DNA from: Gerris lacustris
Taxonomy: Eukaryota > Arthropoda > Insecta > Hemiptera > Gerridae
Reading direction: 5' to 3'
NCBI GenBank assembly: GCA_951217055.1
Contig: OX578279.1
Coordinates: 39,271,610 to 39,335,609 of the forward strand
Length of the DNA stretch: 64,000 nucleotides
The stretch's first letter is position 1. Each line of letters opens with the position of its first letter. Shown here piece by piece: positions 35,540 through 48,470 of the stretch. A program made the translations under genes and the position numbers. The notes below the pieces were generated by a model that made no database searches, was not told the origin of the DNA, and worked only from the letters and a program-made list of their open reading frames with translations.

Positions 35540-35800
35540 TTAGAATCATCATCCTTCCAATAATAGGACCCGAGGAAGCTATATGTGCCACACTAATGGC
35601 TGACTATTTATTCTTACAAGTAAACATTCTAGAGTCTAGAACGTCTAGACTAGACGTTTATGAGAAGCATGTATATCAAAATCAAAACATATAGTAAATC
35701 TCAGTTGTTAAATCGAATTATTAGGACACTACAAATATACAGTCTGCTATGCTAAAGTGTAAGTGGTAAAATAAAAATTAGGATATTTCATTTAACATAC

Positions 35801-36142
35801 CGGCTCGGACGTGAACATCTTTGCTTATGACAGTGCCGACTGAATTCGTAGCCGAACACCTGTAGACAGCGTTGTGAACGTCCTGTCTGTAATATTCCGG
35901 AGGGAAAGGAAGTATGACTAGTGTGCCGTTTGGCATGATTCTTCTAATGCCAGGTATCTCTGCAAGGGGTGAACCGTCCACCGTATGCCAGTCTAACCTT
36001 GGTTGAGGGTGACCTGAGGCCGAGCAGTCGAGCCAACCTCCTGAGGAATTGGAAAACTCCAATCTTGACGGCGGCTCCATTAGGAACATTGGTCCTCTGG
36101 TCATACCTCCTCCTATGCCCACACACCAACCAGCAAGTATAC
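35801..36142 (-). CDS. Dscam: Dscam-like exon, end of signal peptide plus Ig domain 1
   Basis: This exon encodes the mature N terminus and first immunoglobulin domain of a Dscam-family adhesion receptor, part of the distal module that mediates homophilic binding. The acceptor is GTGTTTCAG (minus strand, ending at 36143) and the donor is CCG/GTATGT (35799-35800). The exon has 342 bases: two bases, 113 codons, one base, so it is phase 1 at both ends and joins in frame to the Ig2 exon at 17418-17579. It opens with a hydrophobic ILAGWCVGIGGG, probably the end of the signal peptide. It continues with GPMFLMEPPSRLEFSNSSGG, WLDCSASGHPQPRLDW (first cysteine and tryptophan), RRIMPNGTLVILPF, YRQDVHNAVYRCSATNSVG (second cysteine) and VHVRAG. 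EFSNSSGGWLDC and YRQDVH are strong family signatures. The wording favours Dscam2/3/4-like paralogues. No stop or frameshift is present, so the exon looks functional. Confidence 0.93.
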
Positions 36143-37638
36143 CTGAAACACATGGTCAATTCACCAGGTCAATTTTGAACATTCATTCTAAAAGAGGAAA
36201 AATGTTAAATTTGAATGGCTATAGTATGTCATTAAATCCACTGTGATTTAGGAAAAATCATAGAATACGATAAAGTTTTGTGACTAAAGGAAACAGTAAA
36301 GGATGTAAATTAAAGGAAACACAGTTTTCAACTCTCTCTTTTTGCATATTGTAATTTAAAGACTTTTATAAAAGCAATCATTTTAAAGTTCAATCAATAA
36401 AACTTAACCTTTTGTAGTTCGCCAGAATAAATATTTATACCTCAACAATGGAAAACATCAAAACAAATGTACCCATACTACTAAAACCTCTAATTTATTC
36501 ACATCTCGTTTATTTTGCTTCCCACTCTATTTTCTTTCTCCTTAAAAGCGTTGGAATTCGTTTGAATGGATTTTTCTTGACTAAGAGAAAAAAAATCCTT
36601 AAAACAGACCGAGGTCAAGTGGTACGTTAGTTCGTTGTCAAAGGATGTGAGAGCTTTCAGAGATGAAGAATGTTTTGTAGCCGGGGCAAGCAGTAAAAGG
36701 TCTTAGAGGGCGCCTTCTGAAATGCATGAGGGGCTTTACCAGAAGGAAAGGCCCCATCTTGTTTGGAAGGCCTTCGAGCTCTGTAATTATCCGGGCAGGG
36801 GCCTCTTCTGATTACCATTCAAAGCTCGGCTTCGTCCTTACTCCCTTAGGGCCCTCTTTCCCAGGAAAAATCGGTTTCTTCCCCGTTTAGCCATTCATGG
36901 GACCACCTAGCTAAACTTTAATTATGCAATTAAAAGGGAAACAAGGCCGGCGATCTCCAAGTTTGAAACCTTAATATTTATTTATAAAGTTTCCTTCTTA
37001 TTCCTTCTTCTCCTGACTTCATAGCTGTAACTATGAAAAGCGTGGTTTAGGCAAAATTAACCTGAGTTATTCCCTTTTTACCTGACTAGAAAATTAAGCG
37101 AAGTATTAATTAATCAAAGTCTTTCGGATAAAATAGAAAGAAAAACGTTTTCTTGGAAAATAAGGGTTCGAATTGTTAAAAGAATTATAAGGCTGCAACC
37201 TGTTTATCAGAGTAAGATCAAAGTTATTACATTGAAATAATGACTCTTAATAAAATTTCGTTATTAGATAGCCCACATTTCTAAATTTAAGTACACAAAA
37301 ATACAGTTAAAGTCATTTCCATGATGCATCTGCCTTTGCCTGCTAATTATTTCAATATTATAAGATCAGAAAACGTGTACATCCAAAGAGAAATAATAAG
37401 AGCATTTAGGACGCATATACACGTGCAAATTATGTAAAAATCAATAAAATATTAATCTGCAGGTTTTATCTCTTAAATATCTTTTGGTAAGAACAATCTA
37501 TTTAAATAAGTACCGTAATTTAATAAATTAATCTTGAATAAGTCCTATAATTTCATTATAACACAAGTGACACTTATTACGCAAAAAATAAAGTTTTTCC
37601 AACTCAACACAATCGACCTTCGCGAGTCAGTCCTTTTT
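36143..37638. other. Dscam-like 5' intron or upstream sequence
   Basis: No exon recognised. A GC-richer, apparently single-copy patch at about 36640-36950 stands out from the AT-rich background. It has no long open frame and could be a conserved non-coding element; this is only a composition argument. Confidence 0.4.
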
Positions 37639-37960
37639 AGGGTTTCGAGGTCATCCTAGAAACACATATTCTTGTGGTAGTTCGTCCGTCCCTCGATCTT
37701 GGATCATATCTACCGACCCATTCTTTTATATATTCCATTGTAGCTAGAGATTTGAAATTTGGTATACAAGTAAAACTGTTGGGAACTTCAAAATTTGAAA
37801 TTTATTCGATCAGCGAGCAATTGAGAAATTGAGTGGAGTATCATTTTAAAGGTATTGAAGAGTAGATAACAAATATATTTCGCGTTTCCAAAATGGCGGC
37901 CATTCTACACACGAAATTACCAAAACAAAAACCCCCAAATAATGTCCCCCCGATACCCCA
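37639..37960 (+). repeat. Diverged family F fragment
   Basis: AGGGTTTCGAGGTCATCC at the start, then a GTTCGTCCGTCCCTCG segment, and further on ATTTTAAAGGTATTGAAGAG, ATAACAAATATATTTCGC and CAAAATGGCGGCC. This parallels the 285-bp units of family F. Confidence 0.6.
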
Positions 37961-38147
37961 TAAGAACAGGTCCTAAAAATGAGGAAAAAATACATAAATA
38001 TACATCTCTGTGGGCCAATGATATTTCCGAGAGTAAGTATAAATAAGTAAAAGGAATGGATCGTGGTTTGGAGAGTCTTGGACGGCCACAAATCGAAAGA
38101 GCAAAGCTAGTAGGTACAGTCTCCTGATGTCAGTGTGATTACATAAC

Positions 38148-38229
38148 AAACTGCAACAAACCACAACAGATCGTCGGAACGAGTTCTCAATCCGTACTGA
38201 GGCTTGTCATACGTCAAGTGCCAAGCCAT
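38148..38229 (-). CDS. Candidate signal-peptide exon of the Dscam-like gene
   Basis: Lying 2 kb upstream of the Ig1 exon on the same strand, a minus frame with ATG at 38229 (and another in-frame ATG at 38391) reads MAWHLTYDKPQYGLRTRSDD and then LLWFVAVC, a hydrophobic run like a signal-peptide core. A GT at 38147-38146 gives a phase-1 end. Joined to the Ig1 exon start, the hydrophobic stretch would continue smoothly. However, that donor (GTTATG) is poor, and the frame also stays open to a stop near 38107. The surrounding 38130-38400 is GC-richer than the neighbourhood, as first exons often are. I hold this as a suggestion only. Confidence 0.25.
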
Positions 38230-38391
38230 TGATGTCGGAAGGCGTACCGCCTCTGCACGGGAAAGGCCGAGCCACCTCAAGCCACCCCGAGTAATAACGA
38301 GTCTTTGCGTTATCACGGCGCGGCGTGCAGTCTGACAAACTTCAGACTTGGCTAGCCAAACCACGGACAGTGGGAACAAGGCTTTACGCAT

Positions 38392-40056
38392 TTAACTTGT
38401 AACTGTAAATTTAGAGGCTTTGAATACGAGGCTTTGTAATATAATTATTTTTTAGAGAAAGGCGTCTTTCAATACCCTATTCCATATTAATTTGCCTTCA
38501 AAAATATGCCTAAAACGATTTTTAAATCTGAATCTACCATCTAACCTCTAATAAGACATATTTAAATACTATTTAGTGGCAAAGGGTATCACGACTATTG
38601 AAAGCTTAATTATTTCATCAATATTATGTAAGCGCTAAGCCGAATGTCACCTAAATCTAATTGCCATAATAAATATATTATTGAGATTTTTTGTTAGTGT
38701 CCACGAAAGGGGTGATGGAGGAATGCAAGCCATATAATATTGTGGTTTTGGATTAGAGTAAAGGTATTTTTGGTCCAGAGACAGGTTGGATCGATGCTCA
38801 CAGAGCACCTCTCCACCTCTGTTCACCCATATGACTTATATACCTATATATCTATCTTTGTTTATATCCTGTCCAAGCTGAAACACGATACCTACATTTA
38901 TCCCACCTCTGTATACTCATCCCTCACTCTCTGACTGTGTCTCTCTACGCTAGTACATCTCCCTCTAAACTCTAAAACACCTGACAAGGCACGTCGACTC
39001 ACTTCTTCTTATTTCCCACTACCGTGGATATATACAGTTCTTTTTTTCCAACATTAATTTTTTAATTTATTTATTTTTCGGGAAAAACTTTCAAGTAGAA
39101 AATGTTAATAATGTAACCCACTTTTTCGATCAAGAAGCCTTCTTGATCGAAACTGAAGATTCGTGGATAAAATAAAGTAGGCTTGGCGAATAGAAGACGT
39201 ATAACCTAACTCGTAGTGGCTACAACTACAATTTTACAGCAGGCTGTGGATGGCAAAATTCGATTTTTGGAGTTAAATTCAAACAGATTAAGTAAAAAAT
39301 AGACTGCCAATTAGTGTGGCACATAGCTTCCTCACATCCTATCATGTACTTTATTGTTATATTACTTTATAGTTTTATTACTTATTATGTAAAAACTATT
39401 AATAGTTTTTAGCGAGCTTTAACACTTCATAGCGGTGTCACTGTTGGTTTTACTAAAAAATTGTATTTAAAAAATGTTTGGATTTTTGTCCCAAAAAAAT
39501 GTAAATTTTTAATTTTAAATTTTTTGCTTACGTTTGCGCGAGCGTTGCGCGCGAACGTTTTAAGAACTTGTTTGAGGATTAGAAAAGGAACATGTATTTC
39601 ACATTTCAACTAAATCGGTCAACTTTTGCTTACGTTATCCTCACAAGTTTTCTCAACTAGAAGCTCCTCTAAACTATTCAATTCCTCAACAATACTCCAA
39701 ACCAGAAATTCCTAAAACTTTTAGTTTTAGGAAAAAAGAGGAATTATTTCCTCTATTGCTTAAACACCAGAATACCACCCTCCCGCAATCCGTTCCTCAC
39801 ACTGCACTCCTAACATTATATTTACAAGCCTAACTTAAAACAATTTTAAGTACCCTGAGGCTGACCATGACTATATTTTCGAGACCGGTCTGTACCCAAC
39901 ATGTATAGTTTAATTTAAATTATGGTTTAACAATATACTGATCAATTGAACTAGTTATCGTGAGTTTTTTTTGCTTTTCACCATTTTAAAATTTCCTTGT
40001 CAAGAGTATTTACGTTTACCAGTTAATAATTTATTATACAATAATTACACTATTAT

Positions 40057-40060
<4 letters not shown>
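38392..40060. other. Unannotated, with small repeats
   Basis: Contains a perfect 14-bp palindrome with a one-base centre (TTTCGATCAAGAAG and its complement, 39124-39152) and an R2 copy (39305-39400, AATTAGTGTGGCACATAGC). A TTTCAACTAAATCGGTC repeat word occurs near 39604. No exon or gene was recognised. Confidence 0.45.

Positions 40061-40129
<69 letters not shown>
40061..40129. repeat. (TA)n microsatellite, left of foldback
   Basis: About 34 AT units ending directly at the left tip of the foldback element. Confidence 0.97.
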
Positions 40130-42200
<2,071 letters not shown>

Positions 42201-42207
42201 CTCTATG

Positions 42208-42700
42208 TCATGGATATTTAGCCCAACGTTGGGCATAGGCTTCTCCCAAATTATTCCATTTTTTCTTGTTAAATGCTCGTCGGTGCCAGAGGGTTCCACA
42301 GAATTTTGTTATGTCGTCACTCCATCTAGTGGTAGGTCGTCTTTCTTTCTTCCTGTTGGATCCTCTTAGGTACCAGACCGTAGTCCTCTTGGCCCACCTA
42401 TTTTCTTCCATTCTCGCTAGGTGTCCAGCCCACTGCCATTTTAACCGAAGAACTGATTCTCTTGCGTCTCTTAATCCTGTTTTCCTACATAGTGGGATAT
42501 TTCTTATTCTATCTATTCTTCTTAGCTTTAACATACTTCGTTCCATTGAACGCTGGGTCACGTCAAGCTGATGGAGAACCTTCTCAGAAAGAGCCCATGT
42601 CTGGCATCCATAGGTTAAGCAGGGTAAAACACAACCTTCTAACACTATCCTTTTTAATTTTACGGACACGTCTGAAAACAGTACAAAAATGCCTAATTTT
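42208..42700 (-). pseudogene. RTE/craft-like non-LTR retrotransposon, C-terminal tail
   Basis: On the minus strand, from about 42690 to the stop at 42208, the frame matches the C-terminal end of endonuclease-reverse-transcriptase elements common in insects. Segments in order: LKRIVLEGCVLPCLTYGCQT followed by WALSEKVLHQLD (the LTYGxETW motif), MERSMLKLRRIDRIRN, LRLKWQWAGHLARMEENRW, RRPTTRWSDDITK and a terminal AYAQRWAKYP. The frame is uninterrupted over about 160 codons. The endonuclease and the catalytic YADD part of the reverse transcriptase are missing. This is the 5' truncation expected of incomplete target-primed reverse transcription. Sequence upstream of 42700 is AT-rich and unrelated. 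Confidence 0.9.
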
Positions 42701-42783
42701 GCTGCCGTGAGTAGATAAAATAAATTTACAAATTTTATATTTATTTTATATACCCCTGAGAATATGTGATTTAGTTGTTTCAA

Positions 42784-43559
42784 AGGAAAAAAAGTAAACA
42801 GCTTTGTAGTGAATTAGACCATTATGAGTTGTAATCCTGTAACGTTAACTTTGCCCATGCCCTCTTAGAACAACTAACACTAGGTTATATTGTTATCAGA
42901 TTATACTCATTACTCTACGTGTTTAAGCCTAAAATAACCGAAGCCAGTAAAATGTCTGTCTTAGATTATGGATACTCCACAGAGATGGATTTCTAAGAAC
43001 GTCTTGTATTTAAACGAATATATATTACTTAGATTTCCAATAAAGTTCATCATTGACGTGTAGGGTCCAATTAGCGTCAATACCAATTAACCAGAAAAGA
43101 GATGTCAGCTATGTCTGGTCAGTAAACACTAAGAATACACCTTATGTTAGATGATACACCTTCCTCTAATTAGATGTTCTCTTTATCTGTAAAGTAAGTA
43201 CGAGAAACCTTACTATAACTTCTCTTCAGACATCGAGTCCCCCTCTTCATAAGTCCACTAAGTATCAAACATAGCTAAGACATATCTTGTTAGCTCTAAA
43301 CCCCTAATATAATATCTATACATATAATCAATACGACCTAGGTTTCTTTACAGTATTTAGACAACCCTACTGATGTTTTATTTTTATCTCTACTACTTTA
43401 CAGTACAAGAAGTTAAAGCCATTGTCCATTACCATAAAATACTCTTTTTAACGCTGAGACATAAGTCTAATGTTACAGGTTTTTAACTCCTAAATCTATC
43501 ACTATTATATTTCATGTAATTCATTACAGATATCTTGAGTGTAATAGTGCATTACGCAT
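42784..43559. other. Unannotated
   Basis: Nothing recognised. Confidence 0.4.
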
Positions 43560-44000
43560 CTAGTGCGGAAAGTAGCATTTTGCATGCGAGTGTGGAGTTT
43601 GCACCCGAGCGATAGCGAGGGTGGTAAAATACACGAGCAAAGCAAAATGCAGTTTTCGCACGAGTTGCGTACCGTTCTTTATCTACGATTGTAGGATTTT
43701 AATAATAAAAACAGAAAACAAAATATTTAATTAACTTCCTGTATGTAAATTCGTATTTCTCTTTTGATAAAGATGATATTAATTCATTAGTTGTATTTTG
43801 TGCCGAATTAATTATTTCTGGAGGCTTATTAATCTTATCATTTTCGTCATAATGACATAAATCAATCATTGTTTTTCACTAAAAACTCGATATAAACAGT
43901 TACTTTAATTAAACAAACAGCATATTAGTTTTGTTAAATGTAAACAAACTCGCTAATCGTGCGTTAAGTTTAAGAATTCTTCTTTTTTTTACCGCACTAG
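43560..44000. mobile_element. TIR element with CTAGTGCGG ends
   Basis: Perfect 9-bp inverted ends CTAGTGCGG (43560-43568) and CCGCACTAG (43992-44000), extended by W AA on both sides. The left part contains nested palindromic words (TTTTGCATGCGAGTGTGG, CCCGAGCGATAGCGAGGG, GCAAAGCAAAATGC). A short minus-strand frame is described separately. It directly abuts family G. The target duplication is not clear. Confidence 0.65.
43699..43869 (-). CDS. Small unassigned frame inside the CTAGTGCGG element
   Basis: A 56-codon frame starting at ATG 43869 reads MIDLCHYDENDKINKPPEII, later ELISSLSKEKYEFTYRKLIK, and stops at 43699. The SKxKYExxYRxxxxY shape resembles the N-terminal helix of tyrosine-recombinase-like proteins found in insect DNA elements. 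The frame may be a first exon remnant of a longer autonomous parent. The similarity is from memory of the pattern and is short, so function is not claimed. Confidence 0.3.
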   Translation of the reverse strand: MIDLCHYDENDKINKPPEIINSAQNTTNELISSLSKEKYEFTYRKLIKYFVFCFYY

Positions 44001-44756
44001 GGCGGAATAAACAGGTCAAGTGTATGTCAGCACACAGCGAGGGTCCGTAGGCCACACTATATAGTGTTTAACTGTAAAGTGTATAAACAGTGTTTTTTTA
44101 AAATACTAAAAAGCTTACTTTGAACCATTCTACGGGTCTGATATTCTCAAAACACACTCTGATAAAGTATTTTTTTGCCACCGAACCGGACTACAACCAT
44201 ATAGATACTTCGAAAAGACCATAATTAAAAAAAAACGTATTTTGTCAATAAAAAATAAAATAATATTTTTTTCGAAATTTCCAAAAAGTGGTATCTTTAC
44301 TTTTGGTCGAAGAATGTTCAGGAATTTTTTCAGATTTCTTGCACTTCACATAAGCGAGATAGAGGGTGGGGGGACACGTTTCACACCCACTTCAAACTTG
44401 CCTACGCTCGCCCTATCAAAGTTATATCCAATGAATTATATATTTTTGTAATCAGCTCGACGTACCCTTTCATATGATACCCCTCACGGTGTCGAAAAAA
44501 AAAAAAAAAAATGTTAACCCTTAAGTTTTTTTACCCTAATTTTTTTGAAAAATATTTGTTTTAAGTTGCTATATTTTTAAAATATGTGGGTAGGTACAAG
44601 ACACATACATGACAAATTTCAAAGTGATCGGACGAAAGGTGTAGCCGTGAGAGCAAGCGAGAGGACGAAAGGTGTAGCCATGAGAGCAAGCGAGAGGACG
44701 GACGGACAGACACACGCAGGAAAATATAAGGGTCCTTGGTTTTGCCTACGGACCCT
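44001..44756 (+). mobile_element. Family G element, longest copy
   Basis: Perfect 13-bp inverted repeats AGGGTCCGTAGGC (44040-44052) and GCCTACGGACCCT (44744-44756) bound 717 bp. The copies near 1.34-1.60 kb (inverted) and from 63567 share the interior and also a leader (AATAAACAGGTCAAGTG and GTCAGCACACAGCG) to the left of the inverted repeat, so the mobile unit may start at about 44005. It contains a direct repeat of about 36 bp (GACGAAAGGTGTAGCC, GTGAGAGCAAGCGAGAG) at 44632-44700. No protein coding. Confidence 0.75.
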
Positions 44757-45057
44757 AAAAAAGAGGAATTATGAAACGCGCATGCGCAATGAATACAAGT
44801 ACATAAAGAATCACATTCTACGCATCTAAACAGAGATACAATGTTATATTTCGTATCAATCGTAGATAAAATAATCGTTAGTTTTTTTTTTGTAAATAAT
44901 AATTGCTACATAAAACCCATTGATAGCCTATTTCAATATTCTTTGCCCAAACCCTTTGAGCAATAACTTGTTACATGTATTACTCTAAATAAACATGTTT
45001 AAAAATTTCAAATTATTTGTTTTTTGGTTTCCTGTGTCCCTATTTTTCTTAGTATAT
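44757..45057. other. Unannotated
   Basis: AT-rich; holds the left copy (45005-45016) of the 12-bp direct repeat that flanks the next hairpin. Confidence 0.4.
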
Positions 45058-45204
45058 ATCTTCTTAGGTGTGGGTCGTGTAGGGTAATTAACTTTCTTAT
45101 AAAAACAACTACATTGTTTTCAAAACTTGGCTATAGGTTTTGAAAACAATGTAGTTGTTTTTATAAGAAAGTTATTTCCCTACACGACCCACACCTAAGA
45201 AGAT
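45058..45204. repeat. Long near-perfect hairpin (about 68-bp arms)
   Basis: The left arm is 45058-45126 and the right arm 45136-45204 with a nine-base loop (TTGGCTATA). Arms differ only by one small indel and a base or two near GGGTAATTAAC / GTTATTTCCC. ATTTCAAATTAT occurs as a direct repeat at 45005-45016 and 45203-45214. No terminal motif of a known family is present. Confidence 0.85.
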
Positions 45205-45354
45205 TTCAAATTATATTGTAAGCTAATAACTGATTAATTATTTTACAAAGAGTTTTATTCAAAATTTACTGTGCTTATAAGACCAATATTTGACAGTGTT
45301 TATGCAGCATTTCAAGGCAAGAATAAATTATTAAGATACTCTACTTCAATAAGA

Positions 45355-45510
45355 TTTTGCTTGCGAGCTCACCGAAGGTAACGGAAGCATTGAGATAATT
45401 TTTGTACGTCTCCGGTTTCAAAAATTCCTGGACAGAAATCCAAAACTTTTTTTCTTGTCGCCCGAATTTAATATAATTTGGACGGTAGTATCTCACTGTT
45501 GGTCCCATAT
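45355..45510 (+). repeat. Partial R1 repeat
   Basis: Starts GCTTGCGAGCTCACCGAAGG and continues GTAACGGAAGCATTGAG, GTCTCCGGTTTCAAAAATTC and GGTCCCATATTAA. Confidence 0.7.
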
Positions 45511-46300
45511 TAATCTTATGCACACATTTATATTAAATTAATCCTTTTTACGTTACTTAAAGTTGAATACATCGATGCAAATATTCAAAAGAAAAATATC
45601 TCCTTTCATCGACCATATGTATTTGACCTACAATATTTTTAAAAAAATTAATTTCTTTGTTTTTTCATAAGCTACAATTTTGTTCTCTACACTTCTTTCG
45701 ATAAGAATTGTATTTTTTTAGTTATTCGTAAAAAAGCGTTCAAAAACATATTTCTTTCGATGAAAATTGCAAGTATTCAATCGTGAATAACTCAAAAAAT
45801 ATTGATTTAACAAAAAAACTTTATACTACATTTTCTTTCTTAAAATTCGATTCTCTATCGATTCCCGGGGTTATTTTGAGCAAAGGAATTTCCATCCCCT
45901 AAAAGGGTGGCAACCGCACCTGGGGCGGAAGCGCACATCGGCACTATATAACTTTTGTTATTTGAGCATATTCCTATCAACTCACCAAATTTCAAGCAAA
46001 TCGGCTCAGTTCCTCAAATTTCGGAGGTAAGGGACTATTTTTGGCCCGAGTAACTGGCCTATAAATAAATGTCAACCTACTAGCAATCGAAATAGGCATT
46101 TTCTTTATTAACCCCTAAATGTTTAAAAGTACTTATCCGATTTTAATGAAATTGGAAGGTTCATCGTAAAATAAATGTGATGCCACTCCCACTAGGAATC
46201 AAAACAGGTCCAAACAACCAAACTTTTAATTCCCAGTGAAATAACATTTTATACCGAACATTCATCTACGAGTAAAAAGGACGCGAGGAAGCTATACTAT
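45511..46300. other. Unassigned repeat-like sequence upstream of Gypsy element
   Basis: Segments such as CTCACCAAATTTCAAGCAAA and CGATTTTAATGAAATTGG are typical of dispersed insect repeats. AGGTCCAAACAACC and TTTTAATTCCCAG near 46210 recur at 34.83 kb. Confidence 0.4.
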
Positions 46301-47229
46301 CTTTGTTCACAACAAGAACTCTATTGTTCCTTATTAGGAATCGATAATGCAGGCTTTATAGAAGAACAACATTCAAATTAGCACACTCGCCCTAAAAATG
46401 GAGATAGAATTAAAGAACACTAGTGTAGACAAAAAGCTCCATAAAGTTACATCGCTTTTATTGCATTAATTTCAGTGGTATTATTCAGTGCGATCATGCA
46501 TATAGGGCGCGCGGTAATTTACTTTAGTTAATTTTTTATTTTAACTTGTAATTTTTAGACAGATTTGGTATTAAAAATAATAAACCTCAGTTTCATTTTT
46601 TGTTCTAAAAAAATAAGTCTTTATTCTAAGTTTAAGGGATGCCACTGCCCGCCGCATAAATTGGTGACCCCGGTGAAGAATATGCGAAAGTTTTCATTTA
46701 AATTTAACATATTAGATTCAGAAAATAAATAATAATAAATTTCCTAAAAATAAAATCTCTAGAGGGTGATTATGTTGGAATACGTATCTGACATAGTATC
46801 TATCCCACCAGCGTGTGGAAAATACGATTCACTAAAAAAAGGTTTAATTGCGGCATTTTCTGAAAGCAGTAATAAATATATAAGTAAAATTTTAAACGAG
46901 ATACAATTAGGGGATAAGCAGTGACGGATCTAGGCTTTCCGGCACCCGGGGCAAAATAAATTTCGCCCCCCCCCCCCCCCCGATCTACGTTTTTTTACGA
47001 CGTGAAAAACGTACGTGAAAAAAAGAAAGAAAGAAACATCCAATTAAACCTATTAACGAACACCGATCTCCAATTGACGGTGATATTGCTATAAACACTC
47101 CACAATCGTAAATGTTATAATAACCAGTCATATTATTCATAAAGCTACCCCTCCCTCAAAACAATTATTCCCTAATTGAAAAATACAACATTTTTGGAGA
47201 AATTTAAATTTGAGTTATTCTATTGTCTT

Positions 47230-48470
47230 CTTAACGTCATACTATTCTCTGGAGGAGTTTGTTGACAATGTCAATCCTAGTTAGCTCCTTGAACCAGAAG
47301 CAAGAAAACATCACAAATTCAAAAGTGCTAATACTTTTTAAAAGATTCCTAGCTTCTGGTTTTATTCCAGAACTTGAAGTCAAACATGCTACCATATCAT
47401 TTAAAGCAATAATAATTCCTCTAAGATGCTTGTAAATAACTATTACAGCTTCCCGCTTTGTTGGCCACCTAGTTCCGCTCTGTAGCTTGAGAGAGATAGG
47501 TATGTTTTTGAGCAAAACTTCCCACTAGTTAGTTGATGCTGCTAAGAATGAATGAAGACAATTTAAAACTCCAAAGTTAGTTTCTGCTTCATGATTGACG
47601 CTCGCAGCATTGACCCAATTAATTTTAGTTAAATCGCAGCACAGGGTACGAAGTAAGCAAGAGCATTATTTTTATTTTTCTGCAAACGGGTTTGAACACC
47701 TTTGTATTTTCCAGCCATGTTAGCACCATTGTCATATAACTGCCCTCCACAGTTCTTAAAATCCAAACCATCACTTTTGAGTTTTTTGGTTATTACTTCA
47801 GAAAGTGCCACCCGTCTTCTCAATAACTGTGAAAAAAATCAATGAAATTCTCGCAAATCTCTGGCCCGCACTTAAGTTTACGTACCTAATGACTTGATAC
47901 ATCTGCTCCAAGTGGCTAACATCAGGGGTACAGTATAACATGACAGAGAAATACTTTGCTTCTCTTAAGTCACTCAGAATTTTCCCTCTCACTTTTGTTG
48001 CAATGATATCCAAAAACTCGTTGGATACTGTGCGAAAAGTAACTGACCTTTTTTAGGGCGGATTATGTGTTCTCGTAGTTGGGGTGTGGTATCGAGAGAG
48101 TAAGTCGAGTGTTTAAGAGCTTAAAGTAAGTCACGCTAAGAAGAAGAGTAAGTCACGCTGTTTAAGAACTTTCCACTACTGGGATCACCAAAGTCAAGGC
48201 TTTTATCCGATCCTCGAAAAGCACTGCCTTGATAGGCCAAATGCATAATTACATCGAGAACGGCATATAAAACTGACTTCCAGCGATTCTCTTCCTGCGA
48301 TATTTGTTCCTGAAGTTTTTTGTCAATTCCTCCTTTATATAGTGAAACCTCTAATGTTTTCCAAGAACAAAAACTTTTTTGTAGCTTAAGGAATTTTCGT
48401 GTTCTGGAATTTTTTTATTTAACTTCTTCCACTGCGTGAGACCTTCCTCCTAAGCCATATGGGAAAAAGC
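47230..48470 (-). pseudogene. hAT transposase pseudogene, ZMYM1-like
   Basis: Minus-strand pieces in order are as follows. Near 48450: a WKKL/KKIPEHENS segment, then FCSWKTLEVSLYKGGIDKKL, QEQISQEENRWKSVLYAVLD and MHLAYQGSAFRGSDKSLD. From 48013: LSDLREAKYFSVMLYCTPDV followed by SHLEQMYQVIRYV. From 47823: LKSDGLDFKNCGGQLYDNGA followed by NMAGKYKGVQ and AYFVPCAAI. From 47515: LQSGTRWPTKREAV and RNLLKSISTFEF. This order (LxFRG, KYFS, DSTPD-like, GQxYDNGxNMxGxxxGvQ, FVPCAAH, TRW) is that of ZMYM1-like hAT transposases. First acidic position reads YCTPD rather than DSTPD, and there are several stops and shifts, so it is dead. The C-terminal dimerisation region is largely missing. Confidence 0.88.

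Noticed and set aside
17580..35800. An array of alternative Ig2 exons as in Dscam1
   Set aside because: No second copy of the VVTQ...WVQEP exon or of its splice-site context was found in the intron.
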